A DNA stretch of 57,607 bases, taken from NCBI GenBank assembly GCA_964450645.1, contig CAYVEB010000009.1, forward strand, positions 1 through 57,607. The letters run 5' to 3'. Both the position numbers and the translations under genes were made by a program. Below, piece after piece: positions 51,587 through 57,607 of the stretch. Source of the stretch: JAKSPM01 sp964450645 (GTDB taxonomy: Bacteria; Bacillota; Clostridia; Oscillospirales; Oscillospiraceae). The first letter of the stretch is position 1. Each line of letters begins with the position of its first letter. The notes beneath the pieces are model-generated. The model worked only from the letters and a program-made list of their open reading frames with translations. It ran no database searches and had not been told where the DNA came from.

Positions 51587-52235
51587 ACTACGCCGGTTTA
51601 TCCGAAGCCTGTTCGCTGTGATCCTCATGGAGGCCGCCGTTATCGTTTTCCTTTTGGTACGCGGCTGCACCGGCGCAGACACACATGAGGTAGAACAGCA
51701 AACGGTTCCGATGATCCCAACGGTTGAGGCGTCCACACCCTTTGAATTCTGCAATATCACGCTTGACGTAAACGGCACATCGGCAGACAAAGAGCCAGAA
51801 GCGGAAAGCGCTGGATACCTACACAGCGAGGAAATACCGCTGAGCTTTAAGCTTCAGGAAGTCATGCAGCAGGCCTGCGAAACATACGGCGTCCCTTATT
51901 CTCTGGCTCTGGCAATCGCAGAACGGGAAAGCACCTTTGACGTGACCGCCGACAACGGCCTGTGTTACGGAATAATGCAGATCAACGGAATCAACTATGA
52001 ACGTCTGCGCGGTCTTGGGATTGAGCCTACCGATCCTGAAGGCAACATCGTTGCCGGTGTCTTTATGATCGGTGAGCTGCTTGATAAGTACGGCGATACC
52101 AACAAAGCCCTCATGGCCTACAACTGTGGCGAGGGTGGCGCGTCCCGGCTTTGGGAGCAGGGCTATAGCTCAAGTGAATACTCAAGGCAAGTAATTTCTC
52201 TGGCTGAGAAATGGCAACAAATCATTGAAGCATGA
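51537..52235 (+). CDS. Membrane-anchored lytic transglycosylase-like protein in the early region
   Basis: The 232-residue protein has a basic N-terminus (RRQQRRQQRIKLRRF), one membrane span (about 22-42), a short linker, and a C-terminal SLT lysozyme-like domain. The domain reads YGVPYSLALAIAERESTFDVTADNGLCYGIMQIN and ALMAYNCGEGGASRLW, so the catalytic Glu lies in ERES. It would cut peptidoglycan from outside. ATG 51537, with GGAAGG at 8 bases, lies inside the previous gene. Such enzymes usually sit in tail or lysis modules; being second or third in the early operon is unusual and suggests a role at or soon after entry, or host wall remodelling. Confidence 0.8.
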   Translation: MLSETERRQQRRQQRIKLRRFIRSLFAVILMEAAVIVFLLVRGCTGADTHEVEQQTVPMIPTVEASTPFEFCNITLDVNGTSADKEPEAESAGYLHSEEIPLSFKLQEVMQQACETYGVPYSLALAIAERESTFDVTADNGLCYGIMQINGINYERLRGLGIEPTDPEGNIVAGVFMIGELLDKYGDTNKALMAYNCGEGGASRLWEQGYSSSEYSRQVISLAEKWQQIIEA

Positions 52236-52262
52236 ACTTATGTGACTAAGGAGGCAATTATC

Positions 52263-52706
52263 ATGTATGAATTCAAGATCACGGTAGAGGTACCGGGCCT
52301 GCCGGAGGCTATCAACCGTCTGGCAGACGCTTTGACGGCTGGGTTTCCTCACACCGTCTGCAATCAGAACGGTGCGAACAATCAACACATCGAAAACGCC
52401 GGTGTCCTGAACATCGACCATTCCACGGTTAAGGAGGAAGCGCCCGAAAACCCTACGACCCCTGCCAACGCAGAAGCTGCGTCGGCTGCCCAGACTGTCC
52501 CTGTGACAACATCATCCCCTTCTGAGGGCAAGAGCTACACGCTGGACGACCTCAGCAAAGCCGGTGCCGCTCTGGTAGATCAGGGCAAGATGCCGCAGCT
52601 TCTTGAACTGCTCAAGAAGTACGGCGTACAGGCAATCACGCAGCTTGACGCAAGCGTGTACCCGGCGTTTGTGGAGGAAATGAAGGCTCTGGGCGCTCAG
52701 CTCTAA
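52263..52706 (+). CDS. Phage early protein of unknown function, 147 residues
   Basis: The N-terminal segment (MYEFKITVEVPGLPEAINR) looks like a short beta-alpha unit. A low-complexity Ala/Pro/Thr linker (about 60-85) and a conserved C-terminal helical part (LDDLSKAGAALVDQGK, LLKKYGVQAITQLD) follow. Proteins with this C-terminus recur in Clostridial phages next to DUF2800 genes and have no proven function. AAGGAGG precedes the ATG at 52263, which is preferred to the in-frame codon at 52242. Confidence 0.75.
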   Translation: MYEFKITVEVPGLPEAINRLADALTAGFPHTVCNQNGANNQHIENAGVLNIDHSTVKEEAPENPTTPANAEAASAAQTVPVTTSSPSEGKSYTLDDLSKAGAALVDQGKMPQLLELLKKYGVQAITQLDASVYPAFVEEMKALGAQL

Positions 52707-52719
52707 TGAGGTACCCGCT

Positions 52720-53955
52720 ATGCCTACTCCAAACACACACGCGCTTCTGAGTGCGTCCAGCGCCCACAGGTGGCTTGCCTGTACGGCAGCGCCGCACTTT
52801 GAAGAGAATTTCCCGGACGGTACCAGCACCTATGCTGAGGAAGGCACACTGGCCCACAGTATTTGTGAGCTGTACGCCCGCAAGAAATTCACCATTATGA
52901 CTACCCGCAAATTCAACACTGAGCTGAAAAAGCTGCAAGCGCAGCCCCTGTATCAGGAAGAAATGCTCAGGACGGCTGAGGCCTACGTTGAATATCTGAC
53001 GGAAAAAGCCATGTGCTACACAGCTATGCCGCACGTCGCTATGGAAGTCAAGGTTGACCTCACTGAGTACATACCTGACGGTTTCGGGACCTGTGACTGC
53101 ATCATGGTAGGCGGTGACACGCTGCATATCACGGACTACAAGCACGGCAAAGGCGTTCCTGTTTCTGCCGTAGGCAACCCGCAAATGCGGCTGTACGCGC
53201 TGGGCGCTCTGAGGCTCTACAGTGCCGTGTACGGCGATCAAATCAAGAAGGTATCAATGGGTATCTGCCAGCCGCGCCTGTCTGACACGGCAAGCGAGGA
53301 CGCCCTGACGGTGGAAGAACTGCTTGCATGGGGCGAGAGTGTCAAGCCCATTGCAAAAGAGGCCTTTGACGGTCCCGGCAATTTCTGCCCCGGCGATCAC
53401 TGCCGTTTCTGCAAAGGTAAGGTGCAGTGCCGCGCAAGGGCCGCCCACTTTGCAGGCTTCTCTGAATTCATAGGTGCTGACATAGTGGGCCGCATGACCG
53501 AAGCGGATTATGAGGCCCGCGAACAGGCCGAAAGCTACAGCGCCGACTTACCGCCGATCCTGTCCAACGCGGAGGTTGCTGACCTGCTTGTGCAAGCTGA
53601 AGGGCTTGCCGCATGGTACAAGGACCTTCAGGACTACGCAACCGGCGCACTGCTTGCCGGTGATGAAATCCCCGGCTGGAAGCTGGTAGAGGGCCGCAGC
53701 AATCGTACCTTCACCGACGTTGACGATGCTGTACAGGCACTGCTTGACGCCGGATACGAAGAGGCCATGATTTATGACCGCAAGCCGAAAACGCTGACAG
53801 AGCTTGAAAAAATGCTGGGCAAAAAGACCTTTGCAGAACTGCTGTCCGGCTATGTGACAAAGCCGAAGGGAAAACCTACACTTGCCCCGCTGGCTGACAA
53901 GCGCAAGGCGTTCAACCCCGGCGCAGCTGAGTTTGAAGGTGTCGGCAATGGCTGA
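52720..53955 (+). CDS. DUF2800 phage protein, RecB/Cas4-like nuclease fold
   Basis: The 411-residue protein begins HALLSASSAHRWLACTAAP and EEGTLAHSICE, then has GTCDCIMVGGDTLHITDYKHGKG. This gives the Asp and Asp-x-Lys spacing of PD-(D/E)xK nucleases. Around residues 224-238, CPGDHCRFCKGKVQC shows the clustered cysteines of Cas4/AddB-type iron-sulfur nucleases. DUF2800 is common in phage replication modules and is thought to process DNA ends for recombination. It is followed, with an 8-base overlap, by a small ORF and then by DUF2815. Confidence 0.85.
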   Translation: MPTPNTHALLSASSAHRWLACTAAPHFEENFPDGTSTYAEEGTLAHSICELYARKKFTIMTTRKFNTELKKLQAQPLYQEEMLRTAEAYVEYLTEKAMCYTAMPHVAMEVKVDLTEYIPDGFGTCDCIMVGGDTLHITDYKHGKGVPVSAVGNPQMRLYALGALRLYSAVYGDQIKKVSMGICQPRLSDTASEDALTVEELLAWGESVKPIAKEAFDGPGNFCPGDHCRFCKGKVQCRARAAHFAGFSEFIGADIVGRMTEADYEAREQAESYSADLPPILSNAEVADLLVQAEGLAAWYKDLQDYATGALLAGDEIPGWKLVEGRSNRTFTDVDDAVQALLDAGYEEAMIYDRKPKTLTELEKMLGKKTFAELLSGYVTKPKGKPTLAPLADKRKAFNPGAAEFEGVGNG

Positions 53956-54280
53956 AACTGTCTACCTGAATGACGGGAGCATGGAGGCTATTTTCACCGA
54001 CAAGGACGTTTTTCTGGAACGTCTGCTTCGTGAAAAGCTCGGTGACGACGCCGCCCGCTGCTTCACGGAATACATTGCAGGGCTGAAGGATGATCTGCAA
54101 TGGCAGGAGGAAAGCACCAAAGAACAGGAAAAGAGCGCAGACGGCTATTTCGCCATGTGCCATGAGGCCTGCGACAATTTCAGTGAAATCCTCCGGCTGC
54201 TTGAAGCACCCCGTTTTGACCGTAAAGCGCTGAAGAAGGCAGCGCAGATAGGCCATGACGCATTGTATAAGAATCTATAA
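53948..54280 (+). CDS. Small phage protein of unknown function, 110 residues
   Basis: The acidic, largely helical protein (MAETVYLNDGSMEAIFTDK, RLLREKLGDDAARCFTEYI) has no motif that I can assign. Its start at 53948 overlaps the DUF2800 stop by 8 bases, so it is translationally coupled to it and may act with it. The same neighbours (DUF2800, this type of ORF, DUF2815, polymerase) recur in related phages. The long upstream extension of the frame has no ribosome binding site. Confidence 0.75.
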   Translation: MAETVYLNDGSMEAIFTDKDVFLERLLREKLGDDAARCFTEYIAGLKDDLQWQEESTKEQEKSADGYFAMCHEACDNFSEILRLLEAPRFDRKALKKAAQIGHDALYKNL

Positions 54281-54316
54281 CCAATGAAATTTATGTAAAA
54301 AAGGAGTAATTGAATC

Positions 54317-54913
54317 ATGTATCAGAATGACGCGAAAAGAGTTTTGACCCCTGAGTGCCGCTTGTCCTATGCCAACCTTGTTACGCCGAAGGCACCGGCG
54401 AACAACCCCAACGCTGAACCGAAGTACAGCGTGACCCTGCTGATCCCGAAGTCCACCGGCATTAAGACAGAGCTTGACGCAGCTATGGAGGCGGCGGCGC
54501 AGGAGGCCGTCAATGCGAAGTGGAACGGTGTGCGCCCGCAGCGCCTTGAATCCGTCGTGCATGACGGTGACGGTGTGCGTCCCTCCGGTGAGCCTTTTGG
54601 CCCTGAGTGCAAGGGCTGCTGGGTAGTGACAGCTTCCAGTAAGAACAAGCCCTACGTCTGCGGCATCGACAATACGCAGTGTGAGCTTGCCCCCACCGAT
54701 ATTTACAGCGGTATGTATGCCCGCGTGAGCATCAACTTCTACGGCTACTTTGCCGCTGGGCGTCGCGGCGTCGGCTGCGGTCTGCGTGGTGTGATGAAAA
54801 CCCGTGACGGTGAGCATCTGAGCGGTGCCGTTGTGACCGCCTCTGAGTTTGCCGGTGTCGGCAACCAGCCCGCTATCCCGTCGATCAATCCCCTGACCGG
54901 TCAGCCCATGTAA
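54317..54913 (+). CDS. DUF2815 phage protein, probable single-stranded DNA-binding protein
   Basis: The 198-residue protein reads RVLTPECRLSYANLVTPKA, PKYSVTLLIPKS, then DIYSGMYARVSINFYGYF and GVGCGLRGVMK. These are features of DUF2815, whose members resemble the OB-fold T7 gp2.5 single-strand binding protein. Here it lies between a RecB-like nuclease and the DNA polymerase, which fits a replication or annealing role. AAGGAG is upstream of the ATG at 54317. Confidence 0.85.
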   Translation: MYQNDAKRVLTPECRLSYANLVTPKAPANNPNAEPKYSVTLLIPKSTGIKTELDAAMEAAAQEAVNAKWNGVRPQRLESVVHDGDGVRPSGEPFGPECKGCWVVTASSKNKPYVCGIDNTQCELAPTDIYSGMYARVSINFYGYFAAGRRGVGCGLRGVMKTRDGEHLSGAVVTASEFAGVGNQPAIPSINPLTGQPM

Positions 54914-54983
54914 GACCTGCGGTGTCCGGAAGGGCGGTTGCACAATGGCTGCCCTCCCACCATAAAGCAAAAGGAGGCAAGCT

Positions 54984-56984
54984 ATGACACACCACCTGTC
55001 TATTGACCTTGAAACCTTTTCAAGCGTCAACCTGAAAAAAGCGGGTGCGCAGGCCTATATCCGTAGCCCTGATTTTGAAATCCTACTCTTCGCCTACAGT
55101 CTTGACGGTAAGCCGGTACAGGTAATCGACATGGCACAAGGCGAGGCGATCCCTGCGGATATTCTGTCTGCGCTCACAGACCCCGAATATCTGAAACACG
55201 CCTACAACGCGGCCTTTGAATGGGGCTGCCTGAGCCGCTACACGGGGCAGGAGCTGCCGCCCTCTCAGTGGCGTGACACGATGCTTCACGGTCTTTATTG
55301 CGGCTATACGGCGGGCTTAGAGGCCACAGGACGGGCTTTAGGCATACCGGAGGATAAGCAGAAGCTGAATACCGGCAAGGCTCTGATCCGCTATTTCTGC
55401 GTCCCCTGCAAGGCCACAAAGGCTAACGGAGGCCGCAACCGCAACCGCCCGCACCATGACCCGGACAAATGGGCGCTCTTCAAAGAGTACAACGCTCAGG
55501 ACGTGGAAGCTGAAATGGAAATTGCCCGTTTCCTGTCCGCCTTCCCGGTGCCGGACGACGTGCAGAAGCAGTGGGAAACCGACCTAATAATCAATGCCCG
55601 TGGCATTGCCGTAGACATGGACTTTGTGCATGGCGCTCTGGAAATGGGCAACACGGTACGCACGGAACTGACGGACGAGGCTGTGAAAATCTCCGGGCTG
55701 TATAACCCCAACAGCGTACGGCAGCTCTCACAGTGGCTGTCCGATAAAACCGGTTCAGACGTGAGCAACCTACGCAAGGAAACGGTCAGTGAAATGCTGG
55801 GCCGCGACGACAACAGCGACGACGTGCAGAGGATGCTTGAAATCCGGCAGGAGCTGGGCAAGACCTCTACAAAGAAGTATGACGCGATACAGGAAGCCGT
55901 CTGTGACGACGGGCGCGTACGCGGGCTGCTTCAATTCTACGGAGCAAATCGTACCGGGCGCTGGGCCGGACGGCTGGTGCAGGTGCAGAATCTGCCCAGA
56001 ACCTACACAGAGCCGCTTGAGCTGGCTCGTGATCTTGTGAAGGGCCGCAAGCTGGATGCGCTGCGTGTGGTGTACGGCTCCCCGAATGATACGTTGTCAC
56101 AGCTTATCCGTACCGCCTTTGTGGCTGCCCCCGGCAATGTGCTGATAGACGCAGACTTCTCAGCGATTGAGGCCCGCGTTATATCGTGGCTGGCCGGTGA
56201 GGAATGGCGGCTTGAGGTTTTCAGGACCCACGGCAAAATCTATGAGGCTTCGGCCTCTCAGATGTTCGGCGTCCCTCTGGAACGGATCAAGAAAGGCAAC
56301 CCGGAGTATGCGCTACGGCAGCGCGGCAAGGTGGCTGAGCTGGCACTTGGCTATCAGGGCGGCGTCGGCGCTATGCGCAATATGGACGTGGGCAACCTGC
56401 TTGCGGACCTCTCCGACGATGAAGTACAGGAAATCGTCAACCGGTGGCGTAGCACAAACCCAAAAATCCGGGACCTGTGGTATTCCTTCGACAGCGCGGC
56501 TGCTGAGGTTATCACCAACGGCGGCAGCGTCCGTGTGCGCGACTGTGTGTTTGCCCGTGAGTGCGATTGCATACGCGGCACAACCTGTATGACTATCACT
56601 CTCCCGTCTGGCCGGAAGCTCTACTACATTGACCCGGCTGTGGGTGAAAACCGCTGGGGCGGTACGGCCCTGTCCTACATGGGCATGGATCAGACAACAA
56701 AAAAGTGGAAGCGCATTGAAACATACGGCGGCAAGCTGGTAGAGAACTGTGTTCAGGCTATCGCCCGTGACTGTTTGGCTCAGGCGCTGGAACACCTTGA
56801 GGCTGAAGGCCTTCCGGTAGTTTTCCACGTACACGATGAGGTAGTAATTGACGTTGCTCCCTTCGGCACGAAAAAGGAAATGCTGGAAAAGGTTGTAGGC
56901 ATTATGACAACACCCATTCCGTGGGCGCAGGGCTTACCTCTTGACGCTGACGGTTGGGTAGGTACATTTTTCAAAAAAGATTAG
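54984..56984 (+). CDS. Phage family A DNA polymerase with 3'-5' exonuclease domain
   Basis: The 666-residue enzyme copies phage DNA. The exonuclease part starts with SIDLETFSSVNL (DxE motif). The polymerase part has GRWAGRLVQVQNLPR, motif A DADFSAIEARV (about 388-398), motif B KVAELALGYQGGVGAM, and motif C HDE in FHVHDEVVIDV (about 617-619). The 5' nuclease domain of bacterial Pol I is missing, as expected for a phage enzyme. AAAGGAGG precedes the ATG. The window ends before any helicase or primase is reached. Confidence 0.95.
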   Translation: MTHHLSIDLETFSSVNLKKAGAQAYIRSPDFEILLFAYSLDGKPVQVIDMAQGEAIPADILSALTDPEYLKHAYNAAFEWGCLSRYTGQELPPSQWRDTMLHGLYCGYTAGLEATGRALGIPEDKQKLNTGKALIRYFCVPCKATKANGGRNRNRPHHDPDKWALFKEYNAQDVEAEMEIARFLSAFPVPDDVQKQWETDLIINARGIAVDMDFVHGALEMGNTVRTELTDEAVKISGLYNPNSVRQLSQWLSDKTGSDVSNLRKETVSEMLGRDDNSDDVQRMLEIRQELGKTSTKKYDAIQEAVCDDGRVRGLLQFYGANRTGRWAGRLVQVQNLPRTYTEPLELARDLVKGRKLDALRVVYGSPNDTLSQLIRTAFVAAPGNVLIDADFSAIEARVISWLAGEEWRLEVFRTHGKIYEASASQMFGVPLERIKKGNPEYALRQRGKVAELALGYQGGVGAMRNMDVGNLLADLSDDEVQEIVNRWRSTNPKIRDLWYSFDSAAAEVITNGGSVRVRDCVFARECDCIRGTTCMTITLPSGRKLYYIDPAVGENRWGGTALSYMGMDQTTKKWKRIETYGGKLVENCVQAIARDCLAQALEHLEAEGLPVVFHVHDEVVIDVAPFGTKKEMLEKVVGIMTTPIPWAQGLPLDADGWVGTFFKKD

Positions 56985-56997
56985 GAGGCAATTCCTT

Positions 56998-57213
56998 ATG
57001 AAAAACAGCTATGAAAAATTCTTGCACTGGGCGATTGTTATTGCCATTATGGTGATTATCGCCGTGGTAACGCTCGGTACTCTGTCAATTCCCGTTGTCC
57101 TGTCGGTTATGTTCTCTTGGTATTGGCTTTTCCTGTATGCGGGGTATCTGCTTGTTGTCCTGTTCATTGCCCTGTATGCAACAGATAATTCAGGTGGTGG
57201 CAAAAAGCAATGA
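56998..57213 (+). CDS. Small double-span membrane protein, phage early region
   Basis: The 71-residue protein has two hydrophobic segments (about 11-38 and 40-61) with a basic end (GGGKKQ). The ribosome binding site TTAGGAGG lies 13 bases after the polymerase stop. The function is unknown; small membrane proteins in early operons often alter the host envelope or exclude other phages. Its stop codon overlaps the start of the next ORF (ATGA). Confidence 0.65.
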   Translation: MKNSYEKFLHWAIVIAIMVIIAVVTLGTLSIPVVLSVMFSWYWLFLYAGYLLVVLFIALYATDNSGGGKKQ

Positions 57214-57383
57214 GCATATTCAATGATCCCATAGATTATGACGAATACGCACCGGCTGAGAATAGTTACACAATGAGCTGTGATAATTGCAGTGATGAAC
57301 TGAATGGCAGTTACGGCTTTGTACTGTTTGAAGAGATGTTACTATGGCAAGCCTGTTTGACGGCATCGGCGGGTTTCCGCTGA
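57210..57383 (+). CDS. Short phage ORF, 57 residues, with a CxxC
   Basis: It starts at ATG 57210, overlapping the previous stop. It reads MSIFNDPIDYDEYAPAENSY, MSCDNCSDELNGSYGF and ends ACLTASAGFR. The CDNC pair could be half of a zinc site. The last 40 bases overlap the next ORF in another frame, so its C-terminus may not be original. I recognise no family. Confidence 0.45.
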   Translation: MSIFNDPIDYDEYAPAENSYTMSCDNCSDELNGSYGFVLFEEMLLWQACLTASAGFR

Positions 57384-57490
57384 TATGGGAACTGCTGAAC
57401 GGAAAAGGCACTTGTCTTTGGGCGTCGGAAATTGAGGAATTTCCGATTGCAGTTACAAAATTACGATTTCCAGAGGAGAAAACAATATGA
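57344..57490 (+). pseudogene. N-terminal fragment of a C5-cytosine DNA methyltransferase
   Basis: The 48-codon ORF reads MASLFDGIGGFPLIWELLNG, then CLWASEIEEFPIAVTKLRFPEE and stops. FDGIGGF is motif I (SAM binding) and the ASEIE region motif II of C5-methyltransferases, but motif IV with the catalytic Pro-Cys and all later motifs are missing. The frame ends over the start of the next gene (ATGA). It is a remnant of a methyltransferase gene or a very short form. If the rest lies further right, a rearrangement must have split it. Confidence 0.6.
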
Positions 57491-57607
57491 GTTTGGCAGT
57501 AAAGATAGTTTTTCTTGTTCTCACTGTGCTGCTTTTTCTTTACGGCGCGGGAACGCAGGATGAAAAACGCGCCCGCCTTTACACGGCGGCGGCTTTGGTG
57601 CTGGCGG
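57487..57607 (+). CDS. Start of a small membrane protein gene, cut by the window edge
   Basis: ATG 57487 overlaps the previous stop and follows GAGGAG. The visible 40 residues begin MSLAVKIVFLVLTVLLFLYG (one membrane span or signal anchor), then a charged loop (TQDEKRARL) and the start of a second hydrophobic stretch (AAALVLA). No family is recognisable from this piece. Confidence 0.55.
   Translation, partial: MSLAVKIVFLVLTVLLFLYGAGTQDEKRARLYTAAALVLA

Larger units (their letters stand above)
47355..57607. mobile_element. Prophage, left part, extending beyond the window
   Basis: The region has the gene order of a temperate phage: a serine recombinase at the edge, a leftward lysogeny block (nuclease, ImmA-like peptidase, CI-like repressor), a divergent operator region, then a rightward block of early and replication genes. 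By eye the base composition is less G+C-rich than the host. Structural, packaging and lysis genes would lie to the right, outside the window. The left limit is inferred from the truncated gene described at 47276. Confidence 0.85.

Overview
The window reads as a chromosomal segment of a G+C-rich, endospore-forming member of the Clostridia, most like the Oscillospirales of the gut. The evidence is Gram-positive gene orders (rpsF-ssb-rpsR; lepA-hemW-hrcA-grpE-dnaK-dnaJ with a CIRCE box), strong GGAGG ribosome binding sites, SpoIVA, a SPOCS/LysM coat-type protein, an LtaS-like enzyme, and sugar transporters of the RbsABC type with a lipoprotein receptor. The species cannot be named from the sequence alone. 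Two runs of ten Ns (8024-8033, 32197-32206) show that this is a scaffolded draft.

Layout. 1-5.8 kb: the end of a WYL regulator, then pncC, thiI, yifB and malQ on the minus strand. 6-11.3 kb: secA, pgeF and an orphan peptide-binding lipoprotein, chained by overlapping stop/start codons. 11.3-15.4 kb, minus: a GT2 glycosyltransferase, a stretch of decayed mobile DNA, a pRiA4b-ORF3-like protein and asd. 15.5-25.2 kb: a sugar locus, with a ROK repressor followed by a PfkB kinase, a ribulose-phosphate-epimerase-like enzyme, a hexuloisomerase-like SIS protein, a DUF4432 mutarotase-like protein, a D-lyxose isomerase and a complete RbsA/C/B-type ABC importer. 25.3-32 kb: ltaS-like, prfB, secG, a broken AlkZ-related gene, an initiator tRNA-Met and an aspartate aminotransferase. 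32.2-43.6 kb: rpsR/ssb/rpsF, lepA, hemW, the heat-shock operon and an M29 aminopeptidase. 43.6-47.1 kb: sporulation-type genes ending in spoIVA.

From about 47.1 kb the sequence is phage-derived: a short remnant of phage lysis-type genes, then a prophage whose left end starts with a large serine recombinase. It carries a lysogeny module (membrane-anchored Mrr-type nuclease joined to an FtsK-gamma-like winged helix, ImmA/IrrE peptidase, CI-like repressor), a divergent switch region with at least five copies of an AAATATTT-centred operator, and a rightward early/replication module (Cro-like regulator, small proteins, a membrane-anchored lytic transglycosylase, DUF2800 nuclease-like protein, DUF2815, a family A DNA polymerase and small overlapping ORFs). 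The prophage runs off the right edge.

How the parts work together. The sugar locus can be read as one import-and-funnel pathway: receptor plus permease plus ATPase, mutarotation, aldose-ketose isomerisation, phosphorylation, then epimerisation and isomerisation towards fructose 6-phosphate or xylulose 5-phosphate. It is probably controlled by the ROK repressor through a 14-base motif present both at the repressor's own promoter and upstream of the kinase. This pathway and the prophage nuclease/winged-helix fusion are the two places most likely to hold undescribed biology.
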